Made by a program: the position numbers and the translations under genes. Shown here piece by piece: positions 28,840 through 38,582 of a DNA stretch of 64,000 nucleotides. This stretch comes from Ectothiorhodospira mobilis. Lineage in GTDB: Bacteria; Pseudomonadota; Gammaproteobacteria; Ectothiorhodospirales; Ectothiorhodospiraceae. Under the pieces are notes generated by a model. That model saw only the letters and a list, made by a program, of their open reading frames with translations. It searched no databases and was not told the DNA's origin. The first letter of the stretch is position 1. The number at the start of each line of letters is the position of its first letter. The stretch lies in contig NZ_NRSK01000003.1 in the NCBI RefSeq assembly GCF_016584115.1, forward strand, positions 1 to 64,000. The letters run 5' to 3'.

Positions 28840-30468
28840 ATGAGCGATGCCGAAGGCCCCCGGGAACCCGTTTCTCCTCCGCTCCCCCAGTTCCAGACCG
28901 ACGAGGCCGGAACGGCCCTCTATGCGGCTCCCCCGTCCCCGGGGCAGCCCCTGGATGCGCAGGTGGTGCGGGCGGCCCTGGCGGAGGCCGGCTACGGCGA
29001 TTGGGCCATCCTCGATGCGGGGCTGAAGGCCCTGGTCCGGGGCCAGGGGGGGGATGCCCCGGTACTCCTGGCCCGGGCCCTGGACGGGGCCATGGCCCTG
29101 AAGGTCCAGGGCAGGGGACGGGAGGCCGTGCTGCATCTGGACCCGCCCCAGGGAGGACAGCCGGTCACCCTGGAACAGGTGCGCGAGGCCCTGGCCCAGC
29201 AGGGGGTGGTGCACGGCATCGACGAGGCCGCCCTGGAGGCGGCGGTGAAGGCGGGACAACAGGCGCACCAGGAGGTGGTGGTGGCCGAGGCCACCCCGCC
29301 GGTGCATGGCGAGGACACCCGTTTCGAATCCCTGGTGCCGGAGGCACATCACCGCCGGCCCCGGGTGGATGAACGCGGCCGGGTGGATTACCGCGACCTG
29401 GGGGGGGTGGTGCAGGTGAGTCCGGGCACGCCCCTGATGCGGCGCCATCCCGCCACCCCCGGCACCCCCGGGCGGGACATCTTCGGCGGTGTACTCCCGC
29501 CGAAGCCGGGCAAGGAATACGCCTTCGATGCCCATCTGCGCAACGCCGAACGGGACCCCGGGGATCCGGATCTGCTGCGGGCCGGCATCCAGGGGGTCCC
29601 CTCGGTGGTGGACCGGGGGGTGATGGTGGACGATCTGCTGCAGGTGGATGGGGTGGACCTGTCGGTGGGGCATCTGCGCTTTGACGGCACCGTGCAGATC
29701 CGCCACGACGTGGTGGAGGGCATGCACGTGGAGGCCACCGGCGACATCCATGTGGGCGGCATGGTGGAGGGGGCCCGGCTGGAGGCGGGCGGTGACATCG
29801 TGGTGCACAAGGGGGTGGTGGGCCGTCTGGACCAGGGGGAGCCCACGGCGGTGCTCCGGGCCGGTGGCGGGGTGTCGGCGCATTTCATCGAGAACGGCCG
29901 TGTGGAGGCCCATCACCTGCTGGTGCGGGAGCAGTTGGTGCACTGTCGCGTGAGTGTGCATCAATCCGTCATGATCGGCCCCGAGGGGGCCCGCAAGGGG
30001 CAGATCATGGGCGGCGAGGTGCGCGCCGGGCATCTGCTGGACTGCCGTCTGCTGGGCGGCCCCAACGGCCCTCATACGGTGGTGGCGGTGGGTCTGGATC
30101 CAGAGGCCCAGGACCGGCTGGCGGCGGTGGAGAGTCAGTTGCAGGAGAAACGGCGGCTGCAGGAGGAGCTGGACAAGACCCTGCGTTTTGCCCGCGCTCA
30201 TCCCGAGCGGGTGAAGCCGGATTTCCTGGAGCGTGCGGGCAACACCCTGGCCCAGACCCGCGAGGCCCTGGCGGCACTGGAGGCCGAGTGGGAGGAGCGG
30301 ATGCAGGACTTGCAGCAGGCCCAGGGGGCGTGTATCCAGGTGCGCGGGCGCGCCTATCCCGGCGTGGAGGTGCGCATCGGCGACCGCGTGCGCAGGCTCA
30401 GCAATGAATCCGTCGGCGGCCTGTTCCTGCTCCGGGACGGGGAGATCATCTTCGATCATGCCCTGTGA
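28840..30468 (+). CDS. FapA/DUF342 family protein
   Basis: 542 residues. An N-terminal region precedes a FapA domain: DYRDLGGVVQVSPGTPL, the TPGRDIFGGVLPPKPG loop, then repeated glycine-rich beta-helix rungs (HVEATGDIHVGGMVEGARLE, AGGDIVVHKGVVG, IGPEGARKGQIMGGEV). A coiled coil (about 425-490) and a small C-terminal domain (EVRIGDRVRRL) follow. Members are called flagellar assembly protein A; in Vibrio the homologue affects flagellation. It lies 112 bases after the chemoreceptor and may share its transcript. Confidence 0.85.
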   Translation: MSDAEGPREPVSPPLPQFQTDEAGTALYAAPPSPGQPLDAQVVRAALAEAGYGDWAILDAGLKALVRGQGGDAPVLLARALDGAMALKVQGRGREAVLHLDPPQGGQPVTLEQVREALAQQGVVHGIDEAALEAAVKAGQQAHQEVVVAEATPPVHGEDTRFESLVPEAHHRRPRVDERGRVDYRDLGGVVQVSPGTPLMRRHPATPGTPGRDIFGGVLPPKPGKEYAFDAHLRNAERDPGDPDLLRAGIQGVPSVVDRGVMVDDLLQVDGVDLSVGHLRFDGTVQIRHDVVEGMHVEATGDIHVGGMVEGARLEAGGDIVVHKGVVGRLDQGEPTAVLRAGGGVSAHFIENGRVEAHHLLVREQLVHCRVSVHQSVMIGPEGARKGQIMGGEVRAGHLLDCRLLGGPNGPHTVVAVGLDPEAQDRLAAVESQLQEKRRLQEELDKTLRFARAHPERVKPDFLERAGNTLAQTREALAALEAEWEERMQDLQQAQGACIQVRGRAYPGVEVRIGDRVRRLSNESVGGLFLLRDGEIIFDHAL

Positions 30469-30490
30469 ATATCTCCCGCTGGATAGGGGT

Positions 30491-30592
30491 GCTCACGCAA
30501 AGGCGCAAAGGCGCAAGGAGGGGAAGTCCACTAGCGGAAATGGGGCCTTACCGGTGTATTTCTTTCTTGGCGTCTTCGCGCCTTGGCGAGAC
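30491..30592. repeat. REP/MITE-like inverted repeat
   Basis: The left arm (30491-30518, gctcacgcaaaggcgcaaag...) and right arm (30563-30592, ...cgcgccttggcgagaca) are imperfect inverted copies of the motif CGC(C/A)AAGGCGC(A/G)AAG, separated by about 44 bases. This kind of palindromic intergenic unit is widely scattered in bacterial genomes. It sits between the FapA-like gene and nnrU and carries no gene. Confidence 0.55.
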
Positions 30593-30707
30593 AACTCGGA
30601 CCACAGCCCACAGCCGGCGATGACGGGAGAGGGCGATGGCCCCGCGCGCCGGCGGTGGGTAAAATCCGGCGGGGCAAACCAACCACACCAAAAGAAGGAA
30701 GATTGCC

Positions 30708-31283
30708 GTGATCGTGATGATTCTGGGCCTGGTGCTGTTCCTGGGCACACATTCCCTGCGCATCTTCGCCGAGGACTGGCGTGCCGCGCGTATCCAGCAG
30801 TTCGGGGAAAAGGGGTGGACGGGGATCGTCTCCCTGGTCTCCCTGGTGGGCTTTGTCCTCATCGTCTGGGGCTTTGGCATGGCCAGGGCCCAGCCCGTGG
30901 TGCTCTGGGTGCCGCCGGGCTGGACCTTTCATGTCAACGCCTTGTTCTCCCTGGTGGCCTTCGTCTTCCTGGCGGCGGCCTACGTCCCGGGCAATCACAT
31001 CAAGGCCTGGGTGGGTCATCCCATGGTCATCGCCGTGAAGGCCTGGGCCCTGGGGCATCTGCTGAGCAATGGCAGCCTCGCCGACATCCTCCTGTTCGGT
31101 TCCTTCCTGGTCTGGGCCATCCTCTCCTTCCGCGCGGCCCGCAAGCGGGATGCACTTCAGGGATCGACCCCTGCTGCCGCTAACCTCAAGGCGGATGCCA
31201 TCACTGTGGCCGCAGGTCTGGCCGGATACCTGGCCTTTGTGTTCTTCCTGCACATGTGGCTCATCGGACGGCCCGTGATGTGA
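30708..31283 (+). CDS. nnrU: NnrU family membrane protein
   Basis: 191 residues, about five transmembrane helices, with the family's opening (LGLVLFLGTHSLRIFAEDWR) and GNHIKAWVGHPMVIAVKAWA, LGHLLSNGSLADILLFGSFL. NnrU is linked to nitric-oxide and nitrite reduction gene clusters in denitrifiers; its biochemical role is not settled. No denitrification gene is adjacent here. GTG 30708 has GAAGGA seven bases upstream; ATG 30717 is an alternative. Confidence 0.85.
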   Translation: MIVMILGLVLFLGTHSLRIFAEDWRAARIQQFGEKGWTGIVSLVSLVGFVLIVWGFGMARAQPVVLWVPPGWTFHVNALFSLVAFVFLAAAYVPGNHIKAWVGHPMVIAVKAWALGHLLSNGSLADILLFGSFLVWAILSFRAARKRDALQGSTPAAANLKADAITVAAGLAGYLAFVFFLHMWLIGRPVM

Positions 31284-31291
31284 CCCGCACA

Positions 31292-31310
31292 GGGCCTGCC
31301 GGGCAGGCCC
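31292..31310 (+). terminator. Hairpin after nnrU
   Basis: GGGCCTG and CAGGCCC pair across a CCGG loop within ten bases of the nnrU stop. No T run. Probably a transcript end or stabiliser. Confidence 0.4.
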
Positions 31311-31396
31311 CGCCGCCCGATGCCGTCCCGGGCCGTGCCCGGGGCGGCATATACGATTCGGCGGCCATTGGTGAATCTCAGGGGGTCTGACCATCC

Positions 31397-32983
31397 ATGA
31401 AGAAGAATCTGCCGGTCACAGGCAGGGAATGCCCCTTCGCGTCCAGCGCGAACATCCTCTCCACCACGGACCTGAAGGGTGCCATCACCTACGTCAATGA
31501 CGACTTCGTGGACATCAGCGGCTTCGACCGGGACGAACTGCTGGGCCGCAATCACAACATCATCCGCCATCCGGATATGCCCCCCGAGGCCTTCCGGGAG
31601 CTCTGGGCCTGCCTTAAGGCCGGACGCCCCTGGATGGGCATGGTCAAGAACCGTTGCAAGAACGGCGATCATTACTGGGTGAGCGCCTATGTGATGCCCA
31701 TCCGCCGGGAGGGACGCATTGCGGAATACCAGTCGGTACGCACCCGCCCGCATCGCGATCTGGTGCATCGGGCGGAGGCGGTCTACGCGCGCATCATGGC
31801 GGGGCATACCCCGCTGGCCCTGCGCCTGCCCCGGCTGGCCATGCGCTGGCTGCTGCCCCTGGGGGTGCTGCTGGCCGCGCCGGTGGCCCTTCTGGCCCTG
31901 TTGCCCCTGGGGGCTGCCTCCGGTGGTGTGGCCCTGGGACTGGCTGTGGCCGCCCTGGCCGGCGGGCTGGCCGCCGCCGGTCTCACGGCCCCCCTGTCCG
32001 GCCTGCGCACCCGCGCCCGGGAGGTGGCCCACAACCCCCTGGGTCAGTACGTCTACACGCGGCGCATGGATGAATACGGAGAGATCGAGTTCGCCCTGCG
32101 CATGCTGGCTGCGGAGACCGGGGCTGCGGTGGGGCGTGTGGCCGATGCCGCCGTCCACCTTTCCGGTCATGCCGACGGCATGGTGGCCGCCGTGCGCAGC
32201 ACCCGGGAGGGTATCCTGCGCCAGCAGGCGGAGACGGATCAGGTGGCCACGGCGGTGAACGAGATGACCGCCAGCGTCCAGGAGGTGGCGCGCAACGCCC
32301 AGCATGCGGCGGATGCGGCCCATGCGGCGGCCGGCAGTTCCGAAGATGGCAGCGGCGTGGTGAAGGAGGCCGGGGAGGCCATCGGGGAACTGGCCCGGGA
32401 GGTGGAACGGGCCGCCTCGGTGATCCAGGAACTGGAGGGCAGCACCGGCGAGATCGGCGCCGTGCTGGATGTGATCCGGGGCATCGCCGAACAGACCAAC
32501 ATGCTGGCCCTGAACGCCTCCATCGAGGCGGCCCGGGCCGGCGAGCACGGCAAGGGGTTCGCCGTGGTGGCGGACGAGGTGCGCGGCCTGGCCTCCCGCA
32601 CCCATGAATCCACCCAGAAGATCCGCGACACCATCGAGCGCTTGCAGGAGGCGGCCCATTCCTCCGCCGAGGTGATGCAGCGGGGCCGTGGCCAGGCGGA
32701 TCACAGTGTGCAGCAGTCCCGGGAGGCGGCCTGTTCCCTGGAGGCCATCGCCGAACGGGTGTCCGCCATCACCGACATGAGCGCCCGCATCGCCGCCGCG
32801 GTGGATCAGCAGAGCACCGCCAGCGAGGACATCAACCAGAGCGTCACCCGCATCCGTGAGCATGCCGACAGCAATGCCCAGGATAGCGAGCGCATCGAGC
32901 AGGCGGTCACCGGCGTGGCGGGGCTCTCGGGGGATCTTCGGGTGCTGGCCAAGCAGTTCTGGGACCGCATCGGTAAAGATTGA
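31397..32983 (+). CDS. PAS-domain chemoreceptor (Aer-like), first of a tandem pair
   Basis: 528 residues. The N-terminal PAS domain (residues about 20-115; [48 protein letters not shown]) matches Aer-type redox sensors that bind FAD. Two short hydrophobic helices (about 148-195) form a membrane hairpin. The signalling domain has the tip [20 protein letters not shown] and [15 protein letters not shown]. It probably steers motility toward preferred redox conditions. There is no periplasmic sensor. The next gene is a close paralogue. Confidence 0.92.
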   Translation: MKKNLPVTGRECPFASSANILSTTDLKGAITYVNDDFVDISGFDRDELLGRNHNIIRHPDMPPEAFRELWACLKAGRPWMGMVKNRCKNGDHYWVSAYVMPIRREGRIAEYQSVRTRPHRDLVHRAEAVYARIMAGHTPLALRLPRLAMRWLLPLGVLLAAPVALLALLPLGAASGGVALGLAVAALAGGLAAAGLTAPLSGLRTRAREVAHNPLGQYVYTRRMDEYGEIEFALRMLAAETGAAVGRVADAAVHLSGHADGMVAAVRSTREGILRQQAETDQVATAVNEMTASVQEVARNAQHAADAAHAAAGSSEDGSGVVKEAGEAIGELAREVERAASVIQELEGSTGEIGAVLDVIRGIAEQTNMLALNASIEAARAGEHGKGFAVVADEVRGLASRTHESTQKIRDTIERLQEAAHSSAEVMQRGRGQADHSVQQSREAACSLEAIAERVSAITDMSARIAAAVDQQSTASEDINQSVTRIREHADSNAQDSERIEQAVTGVAGLSGDLRVLAKQFWDRIGKD

Positions 32984-33039
32984 GGCAGGCCGCGTCCCGC
33001 CCCGCGGCACCGGGGCAGGTACGCCCTTCGGGGGATAGC

Positions 33040-34620
33040 ATGAAGAAAAACCATCCGGTGACCGGGAAGGAGAAGACCTTTCCCGAAAGCACCAACATCC
33101 TCTCCACCACGGATCTCAAGGGCATCATCACGGACGTGAACCGGGACTTTGTGGAGGTGAGCGGCTTCTCCGAAGAGGAGTTGCTGCATAAGAACCATAA
33201 CGTGGTGCGCCATCCGGACATGCCGCCCGCCGCCTTCCAGGACCTGTGGGACACCATCAAGGCCGGGCGCCCGTGGATGGGCATGGTGAAGAACCGTTGC
33301 AAGAACGGGGATCACTACTGGGTGAGCGCCTACGTGATGCCCATCCGCCGGGACGGGCGCATCGCGGAGTACCAGTCGGTGCGCACCCGCCCCCCCAGGG
33401 AACGGGTGGAGCGGGCGGAGGCCGTCTACGCCGGCATCAACGCCGGGCGCCTGCCCCTGGCCCTGCGTCTGCCCCTGAAGGGGGTACGGGCGCGTCTGGC
33501 CGCCGCCCTGGGGGGGGCGGCGCTGCTGGGGACGGTGGCGGGGCTCCTGGCCGGGGCCCCGGCGGGGCCGATGCTGCTGGCGGCGGCGCTGTTCCTGGCC
33601 CTGTCCGGGGCCTGGGCCGGATGGGCCACGCGGCCGCTCATGCGCCTGCGGGACCGGGCCCGGGCCGTGGTGCACGATCCCCTCTGCCAGTACATCTACA
33701 CGCGACGCACGGATGAGTACGGCGAGGTGGCCTTCGCCCTGGACATGCTCTCGGCGGAGACCGGGGCGGCGGTGGGCCGGGTGGCGGAGGCCACACGGCG
33801 CCTGACGGCGCAGATCCGGGAGATGGCCGGGGTGGTGGGGCATGCCCGGGAGGAGATCCTGCGCCAGCAGTCGGAGACGGATCAGGTGGCCACGGCGGTG
33901 AACGAGATGGCTGCCAGCATCCAGGAGGTGGCGCGCAACGCCCAGGAGACCGCCGATTCGGCGGAATCCGCCGACGGCAGCGCCGCCCAGGGACGCCGTG
34001 TGGTGGTCTCCACCGGGGAGGCCATCGGCCAGCTCACCGATGAGGTGGAGAAGGCCACCGAGGCGATCCACGGCCTGGAGCAGCGCAGCGAGGAGATCAG
34101 CACGGTGGTGGACGTGATCCGCGAGATCGCCGAGCAGACCAACCTGCTGGCCCTGAACGCCGCCATCGAGGCGGCGCGTGCCGGGGAGCAGGGCCGGGGT
34201 TTTGCCGTGGTGGCGGACGAGGTGCGCAGCCTGGCCTCCCGCACTCAGGGGGCCACGGAGGAGATCCGCGGCATGATCGAGAAGCTGCAGGCGGGGGCCC
34301 ATTCCTCGGTGCAGGTGATGGGCCAGAGCCGGGAGCAGGCGGAGCGCAGCGTGGGCCAGGCGGACGGGGCGGCGCGGTCCCTGGAGGAGATCACCCGCAA
34401 CGTGAGCGCCATCAGCGAGATGAGCGTGCAGATCGCCACGGCGGTGGACGAACAGCGCAGCGTCAGCGAGGAGATCAACAACAGCATCTCCAACATCCGC
34501 GCCTCGGCCGATGGCAACGCCCAGTCCATCATGGACATCGAACGCTCCGCCGGCGAACTGGAGACCCTGTCCCAGCACCTGGAGGTGCTGGCGGCGCAGT
34601 TCTGGAACCGCCGGACCTAG
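33040..34620 (+). CDS. PAS-domain chemoreceptor (Aer-like), second of a tandem pair
   Basis: 526 residues with the same architecture as its upstream neighbour: PAS ([40 protein letters not shown]), membrane hairpin (about 150-200) and signalling domain with [20 protein letters not shown]. The two genes are separated by 56 bases and share long identical stretches in the PAS part, so they arose by tandem duplication. The membrane segment is the most diverged part. Start at ATG 33040 ([12 protein letters not shown]), which aligns with the [12 protein letters not shown] start of the first copy. Confidence 0.92.
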   Translation: MKKNHPVTGKEKTFPESTNILSTTDLKGIITDVNRDFVEVSGFSEEELLHKNHNVVRHPDMPPAAFQDLWDTIKAGRPWMGMVKNRCKNGDHYWVSAYVMPIRRDGRIAEYQSVRTRPPRERVERAEAVYAGINAGRLPLALRLPLKGVRARLAAALGGAALLGTVAGLLAGAPAGPMLLAAALFLALSGAWAGWATRPLMRLRDRARAVVHDPLCQYIYTRRTDEYGEVAFALDMLSAETGAAVGRVAEATRRLTAQIREMAGVVGHAREEILRQQSETDQVATAVNEMAASIQEVARNAQETADSAESADGSAAQGRRVVVSTGEAIGQLTDEVEKATEAIHGLEQRSEEISTVVDVIREIAEQTNLLALNAAIEAARAGEQGRGFAVVADEVRSLASRTQGATEEIRGMIEKLQAGAHSSVQVMGQSREQAERSVGQADGAARSLEEITRNVSAISEMSVQIATAVDEQRSVSEEINNSISNIRASADGNAQSIMDIERSAGELETLSQHLEVLAAQFWNRRT

Positions 34621-34645
34621 CCGGGAAGGTGCCGGGGCGGGATCT

Positions 34646-35941
34646 TCAGCCGCCGAAGGCCTCCAGGGCCCGGGCCAGGGCCTCGTGTTCCCGGGCATGG
34701 GTCTGCACCGGCACGCCCGCGGTGATGGCGTCCCAGGCCTGGCGCAGGCTGGCGGCCCCCGCCCGGGGGCCCTGGGGATGACCGAAGACGCCGCGGCCGG
34801 GGACAAAGCCAAAGTCCACCGTGCCCAGCTTTTGATACACCCCCTCCAGGGTGGCGGCGGAGTCGCTGCCCCCGGGTACCGGCAGGGCGGGGCGGAGGTT
34901 CCCCATGGGCTCCAGGCAGGCGCGCACGTTGGCCATCACCTCCGCCTCACTGGTCATCATGCGCGGGCCAAAGCCCGGCATGATGATGACGTCGCATCCC
35001 GCCAGGCGCTGCAGCCGGGTCATCACCCGGCTGTGGATGCCGTAACGGGGCAGACGGCTGAAGGCGGCGATGAAGGGGAAGTGGGCCACCAGGGGCACGC
35101 GGGCATGGCGGCGCAGCATGCGCACGCCGGACAGACCCACCGGCAGGGCATTGACCATTACCGCGTTGGCCCCCCGCTCCACCGCCAGGTCGTGCAGTTC
35201 CACCAGCCGGTCCACCTCGTCGGTGATGTTGGCCAGGTAGATCTTGGGATCGCCGGTGGCCGCCTCCGCCTCCCGGCGGGCGGCCCCCAGATGGCGGCAG
35301 CGCTCCGCCAGGGGGGACCACTCCGGGTCCGCCAGCATCTCGTCGTCCTTGGCGATGTCCAGCCCCCCCATCCAGGCCTCGCGGCCGATCTCGGAGAAGG
35401 CATCCGGCGGCAGGCCGATGTTGGGCTTGATCACGCCGAAGAAGAGGGGGCGATGGAAGGCGTTGAGCCGTTCGCGCAGGCCCTGGACACCGAACTGCGG
35501 TCCCTGGAAGTGTTCCAGGAAACAGCCGGGGAAATGGATGTCCATGAGCTTGATCAGGGGCACCCCGGGGGTGAAAAAGGGGCCCTCGCCGCAGACGGCG
35601 GAGAGCAGGTTGGGCAGGCGCGGGCCGAAATTCCCGTGGGGATGGGCGATGCGTACACGGCAGGCGTGCACCGGCCCCTCGGGGCCCTGCTCCAGGGGAT
35701 AGCTCGGCCGTTCCCGCCGCTCCAGCACCTCCAGTTCCAGCACCTTGGCCCCGAAACGGGGTCGCAGGTCCTCGTCCACCCCCACGCGGCGCCACTGGGC
35801 TGTGGACTGCTCGCTGCACAGGTGGGCGGCGGCGAAGCGGGGATCCCCCACGCATTCCAGTTCGTAGTCCAGGATCAGGTGATCCTCGGGGTCGATGCCG
35901 CCGGGAGTGGTGAAAAAACCTTCCAGGTCGCGGGCGTCCAT
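34646..35941 (-). CDS. RuBisCO-like protein (form IV, Chlorobium/photosynthetic type)
   Basis: 431 residues resembling the RuBisCO-like protein of Chlorobaculum along its full length (for example [20 protein letters not shown] and [15 protein letters not shown]). Active-site comparison: Lys172 in [10 protein letters not shown] is kept, but the Lys two residues later is Asn. [10 protein letters not shown] keeps the carbamylation Lys198 and acidic metal ligands. The loop-6 lysine region reads [12 protein letters not shown] with no lysine. It therefore should not fix CO2. The Chlorobium homologue is linked to thiosulfate oxidation and oxidative stress. It forms a two-gene unit with yjbQ, five bases upstream. 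Confidence 0.9.
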   Translation of the reverse strand: MDARDLEGFFTTPGGIDPEDHLILDYELECVGDPRFAAAHLCSEQSTAQWRRVGVDEDLRPRFGAKVLELEVLERRERPSYPLEQGPEGPVHACRVRIAHPHGNFGPRLPNLLSAVCGEGPFFTPGVPLIKLMDIHFPGCFLEHFQGPQFGVQGLRERLNAFHRPLFFGVIKPNIGLPPDAFSEIGREAWMGGLDIAKDDEMLADPEWSPLAERCRHLGAARREAEAATGDPKIYLANITDEVDRLVELHDLAVERGANAVMVNALPVGLSGVRMLRRHARVPLVAHFPFIAAFSRLPRYGIHSRVMTRLQRLAGCDVIIMPGFGPRMMTSEAEVMANVRACLEPMGNLRPALPVPGGSDSAATLEGVYQKLGTVDFGFVPGRGVFGHPQGPRAGAASLRQAWDAITAGVPVQTHAREHEALARALEAFGG

Positions 35942-35945
35942 GGGG

Positions 35946-36377
35946 TCACTCCCGGCTGCCGGTGAAATGGGCGAGGAGCCGGCGCTCCGGCCGGGGGCCG
36001 TCCAGCTCGATGAAGAAGATGGACTGCCACTGCCCCAGGCAGAGCTCGCCGTCCAGGATGGGCAGGGTCTCGGAGGCGTTCATGAACAGACCCATGAGAT
36101 GGGCATGGGCATTGTCCCGGCCGTCCACCGGGGCCTCGTTGTGGCGGTAGTCCCCGTCCCTTGGCACCAGGCGCTTGAGGTGGGTGAGCATGTCCTCCTG
36201 CAGCCGCGGTTCCTTCTCGTTGAGATTGACGAAGGCCGTGGTGTGCCGGGAGAGGAGGGTGACGCTGCCGTTGCGGATGCCGCTCTGGCGGTGATGTTCG
36301 CGCACCGCTTCGGTCACATCCAGGATCTGGATGGGGGCCTGGGTGACCAGGGGAATGCTGTACTGGACGGTGTGCAT
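35946..36377 (-). CDS. yjbQ: YjbQ/UPF0047 family protein
   Basis: 143 residues with the family signature: [36 protein letters not shown] and [20 protein letters not shown], which carry the conserved His and Asp/Glu residues of the trimeric fold. Some members have weak thiamin-phosphate synthase activity; the physiological role is not settled. Start at ATG 36377. It immediately precedes the RuBisCO-like gene, so the two are almost certainly cotranscribed. Confidence 0.88.
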   Translation of the reverse strand: MHTVQYSIPLVTQAPIQILDVTEAVREHHRQSGIRNGSVTLLSRHTTAFVNLNEKEPRLQEDMLTHLKRLVPRDGDYRHNEAPVDGRDNAHAHLMGLFMNASETLPILDGELCLGQWQSIFFIELDGPRPERRLLAHFTGSRE

Positions 36378-36411
36378 GGGATGCGGGGGAGGGGAGATGG
36401 GCCGGCAGATG

Positions 36412-36440
36412 AAGCTAGCCGGGGCGCCCGGGGGTGTCAA
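36412..36440 (-). promoter_or_regulatory. Promoter candidate for yjbQ and the RuBisCO-like gene
   Basis: On the minus strand, TTGACA (36440-36435) is a perfect -35 element, followed after exactly 17 bases by TAGCTT (36417-36412) as a weaker -10. Transcription would begin about 30 bases before the yjbQ ATG. A GC stem (GCGGGGGGA with TCCCCCCGC, about 36441-36475) lies just upstream and could terminate transcription from the membrane-protein/SQR unit. Confidence 0.5.
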
Positions 36441-36496
36441 GCGGGGGGAGAGGCCGTCCGCCCCTTCCCCCCGCAGGATCGTGCCGGGGCACAGGA

Positions 36497-36916
36497 TCAG
36501 CCGGCGTTTTCCCCGCTGGCCTGCTCGGGGCGCGAGGCCTGGGGCCGCTGGGCGGACTGCTTGCGCGGACCGATGCCCACCAGGTGCAGCATCACCGGGA
36601 AGATGGCCACCGCGCCGGCGGCGCCCATGCCCAGGCTCACCAGGATCAGGGAGAAGTAGTCGATCCAGCCGATCAGATCACCCCAGGTGGCATGGGTGGA
36701 GCCCGGCAGCAGGATCAGGGTGAGCACGAAGGCGAACACGCCAAAGCCGATGGAGGTCTTGATGGCCAGGCCCGCCTTGTTGCGGCGCCCGGAGATGCGC
36801 TTGAAGTACCACCCCAGCAGGATCAGGTCCAGCAGGATCAGGGGGATCAGAAACCAGAGCATGCCGCGGAAGAATTCCAGCATGACGAACAGGATGCCAG
36901 TGATCGAAAAGGCCAT
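36497..36916 (-). CDS. Small membrane protein next to SQR
   Basis: 139 residues with three or four hydrophobic segments (ITGILFVMLEFFRGMLWFLI, then PLILLDLILLGWYF; TSIGFGVFAFVLTLILLPG; FSLILVSLGMGAAGAVAIFP) and a polar C-tail. It follows the sulfide:quinone oxidoreductase gene on the same strand after 84 bases. Similar small proteins (possibly DUF5368) occur in sulfur oxidisers, but I am not sure of the family. A role as membrane partner of the oxidoreductase is inferred only from position. Confidence 0.6.
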   Translation of the reverse strand: MAFSITGILFVMLEFFRGMLWFLIPLILLDLILLGWYFKRISGRRNKAGLAIKTSIGFGVFAFVLTLILLPGSTHATWGDLIGWIDYFSLILVSLGMGAAGAVAIFPVMLHLVGIGPRKQSAQRPQASRPEQASGENAG

Positions 36917-37000
36917 GATGCGTTCCTCTTGCAGTCTTTTTGGGCACGGCGCGGGGCAGGCATCGCCATGGCCCGCACCGGATCATGAGATGAGTCCGCC

Positions 37001-38365
37001 TCAGATGCGGCCGCGGAGCATGGCGCGGTAGGCCGGCAGCAGCAGGTAATCCTTCATCAGCCATGAGGTCCAGCGGGGCTCGTAGGGGGTGATGATGGGG
37101 AAGGACGGGATCATCTTCAGGTCGTAGTCGAATTCCAGCAGGATGGCGCGGCCCACCCGGGTGATCAGGGGGCAGGAGGTGTAGCCGTTGTAGCGGGCCG
37201 TGTTCTCCTTGTCCTGGATGGTCTGGATCAGGTTCTCCACCGCCACGGGCACCTGTGCCTTGACGCTGGCGGAGGTCTTGCCGATGGGCACACCGTTGAC
37301 GTCCCCTGCGCCGAAGACATTGGCATAGCGCAGGTGCTGCAGTTCGTACTGGTCCACCTCCAGCCAGCCCGCGAACTTGCTCTCCGCCGGGGCGGCCAGG
37401 GGGCTGTTGCGCAGCGCATCCGGGGCGCTCATGGGGGGCACCACGTGGATGAAATCGTAGTCCAGGGTGCGGTCCCCCTCGGGGGTGGCGAAGGTGGCGG
37501 TGCGGGCGCCCGGGTCGATGGCCTTGAGGGGGTGATCCCAGTCGATCTGGATGCCCCGGCCGGGCAGGTGCTCGGTGAGGAAGTCATGGATGTCCGGCTG
37601 GGAGAACAGGCTCCTGGCCGGGGGCAGGTAATGCATCTCGGCCCGGTCGCGGGTGCCGCGCTCATTGAGCCGGTTCTCGGTGAGCATGGTCATCTTCAGC
37701 GGCGCCCCGGCGCATTTGATGGCCCCCGGTGCCCGGGTGAACAGGCCCACGCCCCCCTCGGTGGTGAAGCGGTCGATGGCCTGCCAGGTGGCCTGGGCGG
37801 TGTCGGGGCGGTCGTAGACACAGCCGATGCCGTGCTGGCCGATGAGATCCCGGGACATGCCCTCGATGTCGGAATAGTTGATCTGCAGCCCGGTGGTGAC
37901 CAGCAGGTAGTCGTATTCCACCGTTCGGCCGTCCTCGGTCATCACCCGGTTGTTGTCCGGGTCGTATTCCGCCACCATGTCGTGGACCCATTCCACATCG
38001 GAGGGGAGGTAGCGCGCGTTGCGGTCCGTGACCTTGTCCGCCCCCCACAGCCCCGAGGCCACCAGGGTCAGCCCCGGCTGGTAATAATGGGCCTCCTGGC
38101 GGTCGATGATGGTGATGCGGGCCCCGTCCAGCTCCCGCGACAGCCGTGAGGCGGAAGACAGGCCCGCGGCGCCGGCGCCGACGATGACGATGCGCGCGCT
38201 GGTGGGTACGGCCCGCGCAGGGCGGGATACGAGGAGACCGCTGGCGGTGGCCCCTGCCATCAGCGCCCCGCCCCCGGAGAGCCGCAGGAAGTTCCGGCGC
38301 GACATGCCGGAGGATTCCAGGGCGCGATGGACGGCGGCTCGGATCTTCTTGTCGTCTTGGCTCAT
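37001..38365 (-). CDS. sqr: Tat-exported sulfide:quinone oxidoreductase (type II-like)
   Basis: About 454 residues. A twin-arginine signal (MSRRNFLRLSGGG then a hydrophobic stretch ending RPARA) predicts export. Next comes the FAD loop ARIVIVGAGAAGLSSASRL. The two active-site cysteines of type II SQRs, including human SQOR, are present in AIKCAGAPLKM and GYTSCPLITRVGR, followed by LLEFDYD and the amphipathic C-terminus (SWLMKDYLLLPAYRAMLRG) that docks on the membrane. It should oxidise sulfide to polysulfide or zero-valent sulfur and reduce quinone. ATG 38365 is chosen over GTG 38377 because of the GGAG spacing. Flavocytochrome c is less likely given the cysteine motifs. Confidence 0.82.
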   Translation of the reverse strand: MSQDDKKIRAAVHRALESSGMSRRNFLRLSGGGALMAGATASGLLVSRPARAVPTSARIVIVGAGAAGLSSASRLSRELDGARITIIDRQEAHYYQPGLTLVASGLWGADKVTDRNARYLPSDVEWVHDMVAEYDPDNNRVMTEDGRTVEYDYLLVTTGLQINYSDIEGMSRDLIGQHGIGCVYDRPDTAQATWQAIDRFTTEGGVGLFTRAPGAIKCAGAPLKMTMLTENRLNERGTRDRAEMHYLPPARSLFSQPDIHDFLTEHLPGRGIQIDWDHPLKAIDPGARTATFATPEGDRTLDYDFIHVVPPMSAPDALRNSPLAAPAESKFAGWLEVDQYELQHLRYANVFGAGDVNGVPIGKTSASVKAQVPVAVENLIQTIQDKENTARYNGYTSCPLITRVGRAILLEFDYDLKMIPSFPIITPYEPRWTSWLMKDYLLLPAYRAMLRGRI

Positions 38366-38582
38366 AACTGACTTCACTCCATAGCTCTAGGTGGCCGGCG
38401 CATCTCCGGGGGATCGGTGCGATGCCCGGTGTTGGATTTTCTAGCACACGCCAATGCGGCGGCCATTATAAGCATATTAACATGTCGTCCGCGCGTCCCG
38501 GGCCGTGAATCGTTACAATGCGCCGCCTGCAAGGCATATGTTTCCGACGGGGAAGGGCCCCGCAACTGCAAGAGAACCCTTT

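Noticed and set aside
36441-36475. Riboswitch in the leader of yjbQ
   Set aside because: Only a GC stem upstream of the promoter was seen; no riboswitch core motif was recognised.
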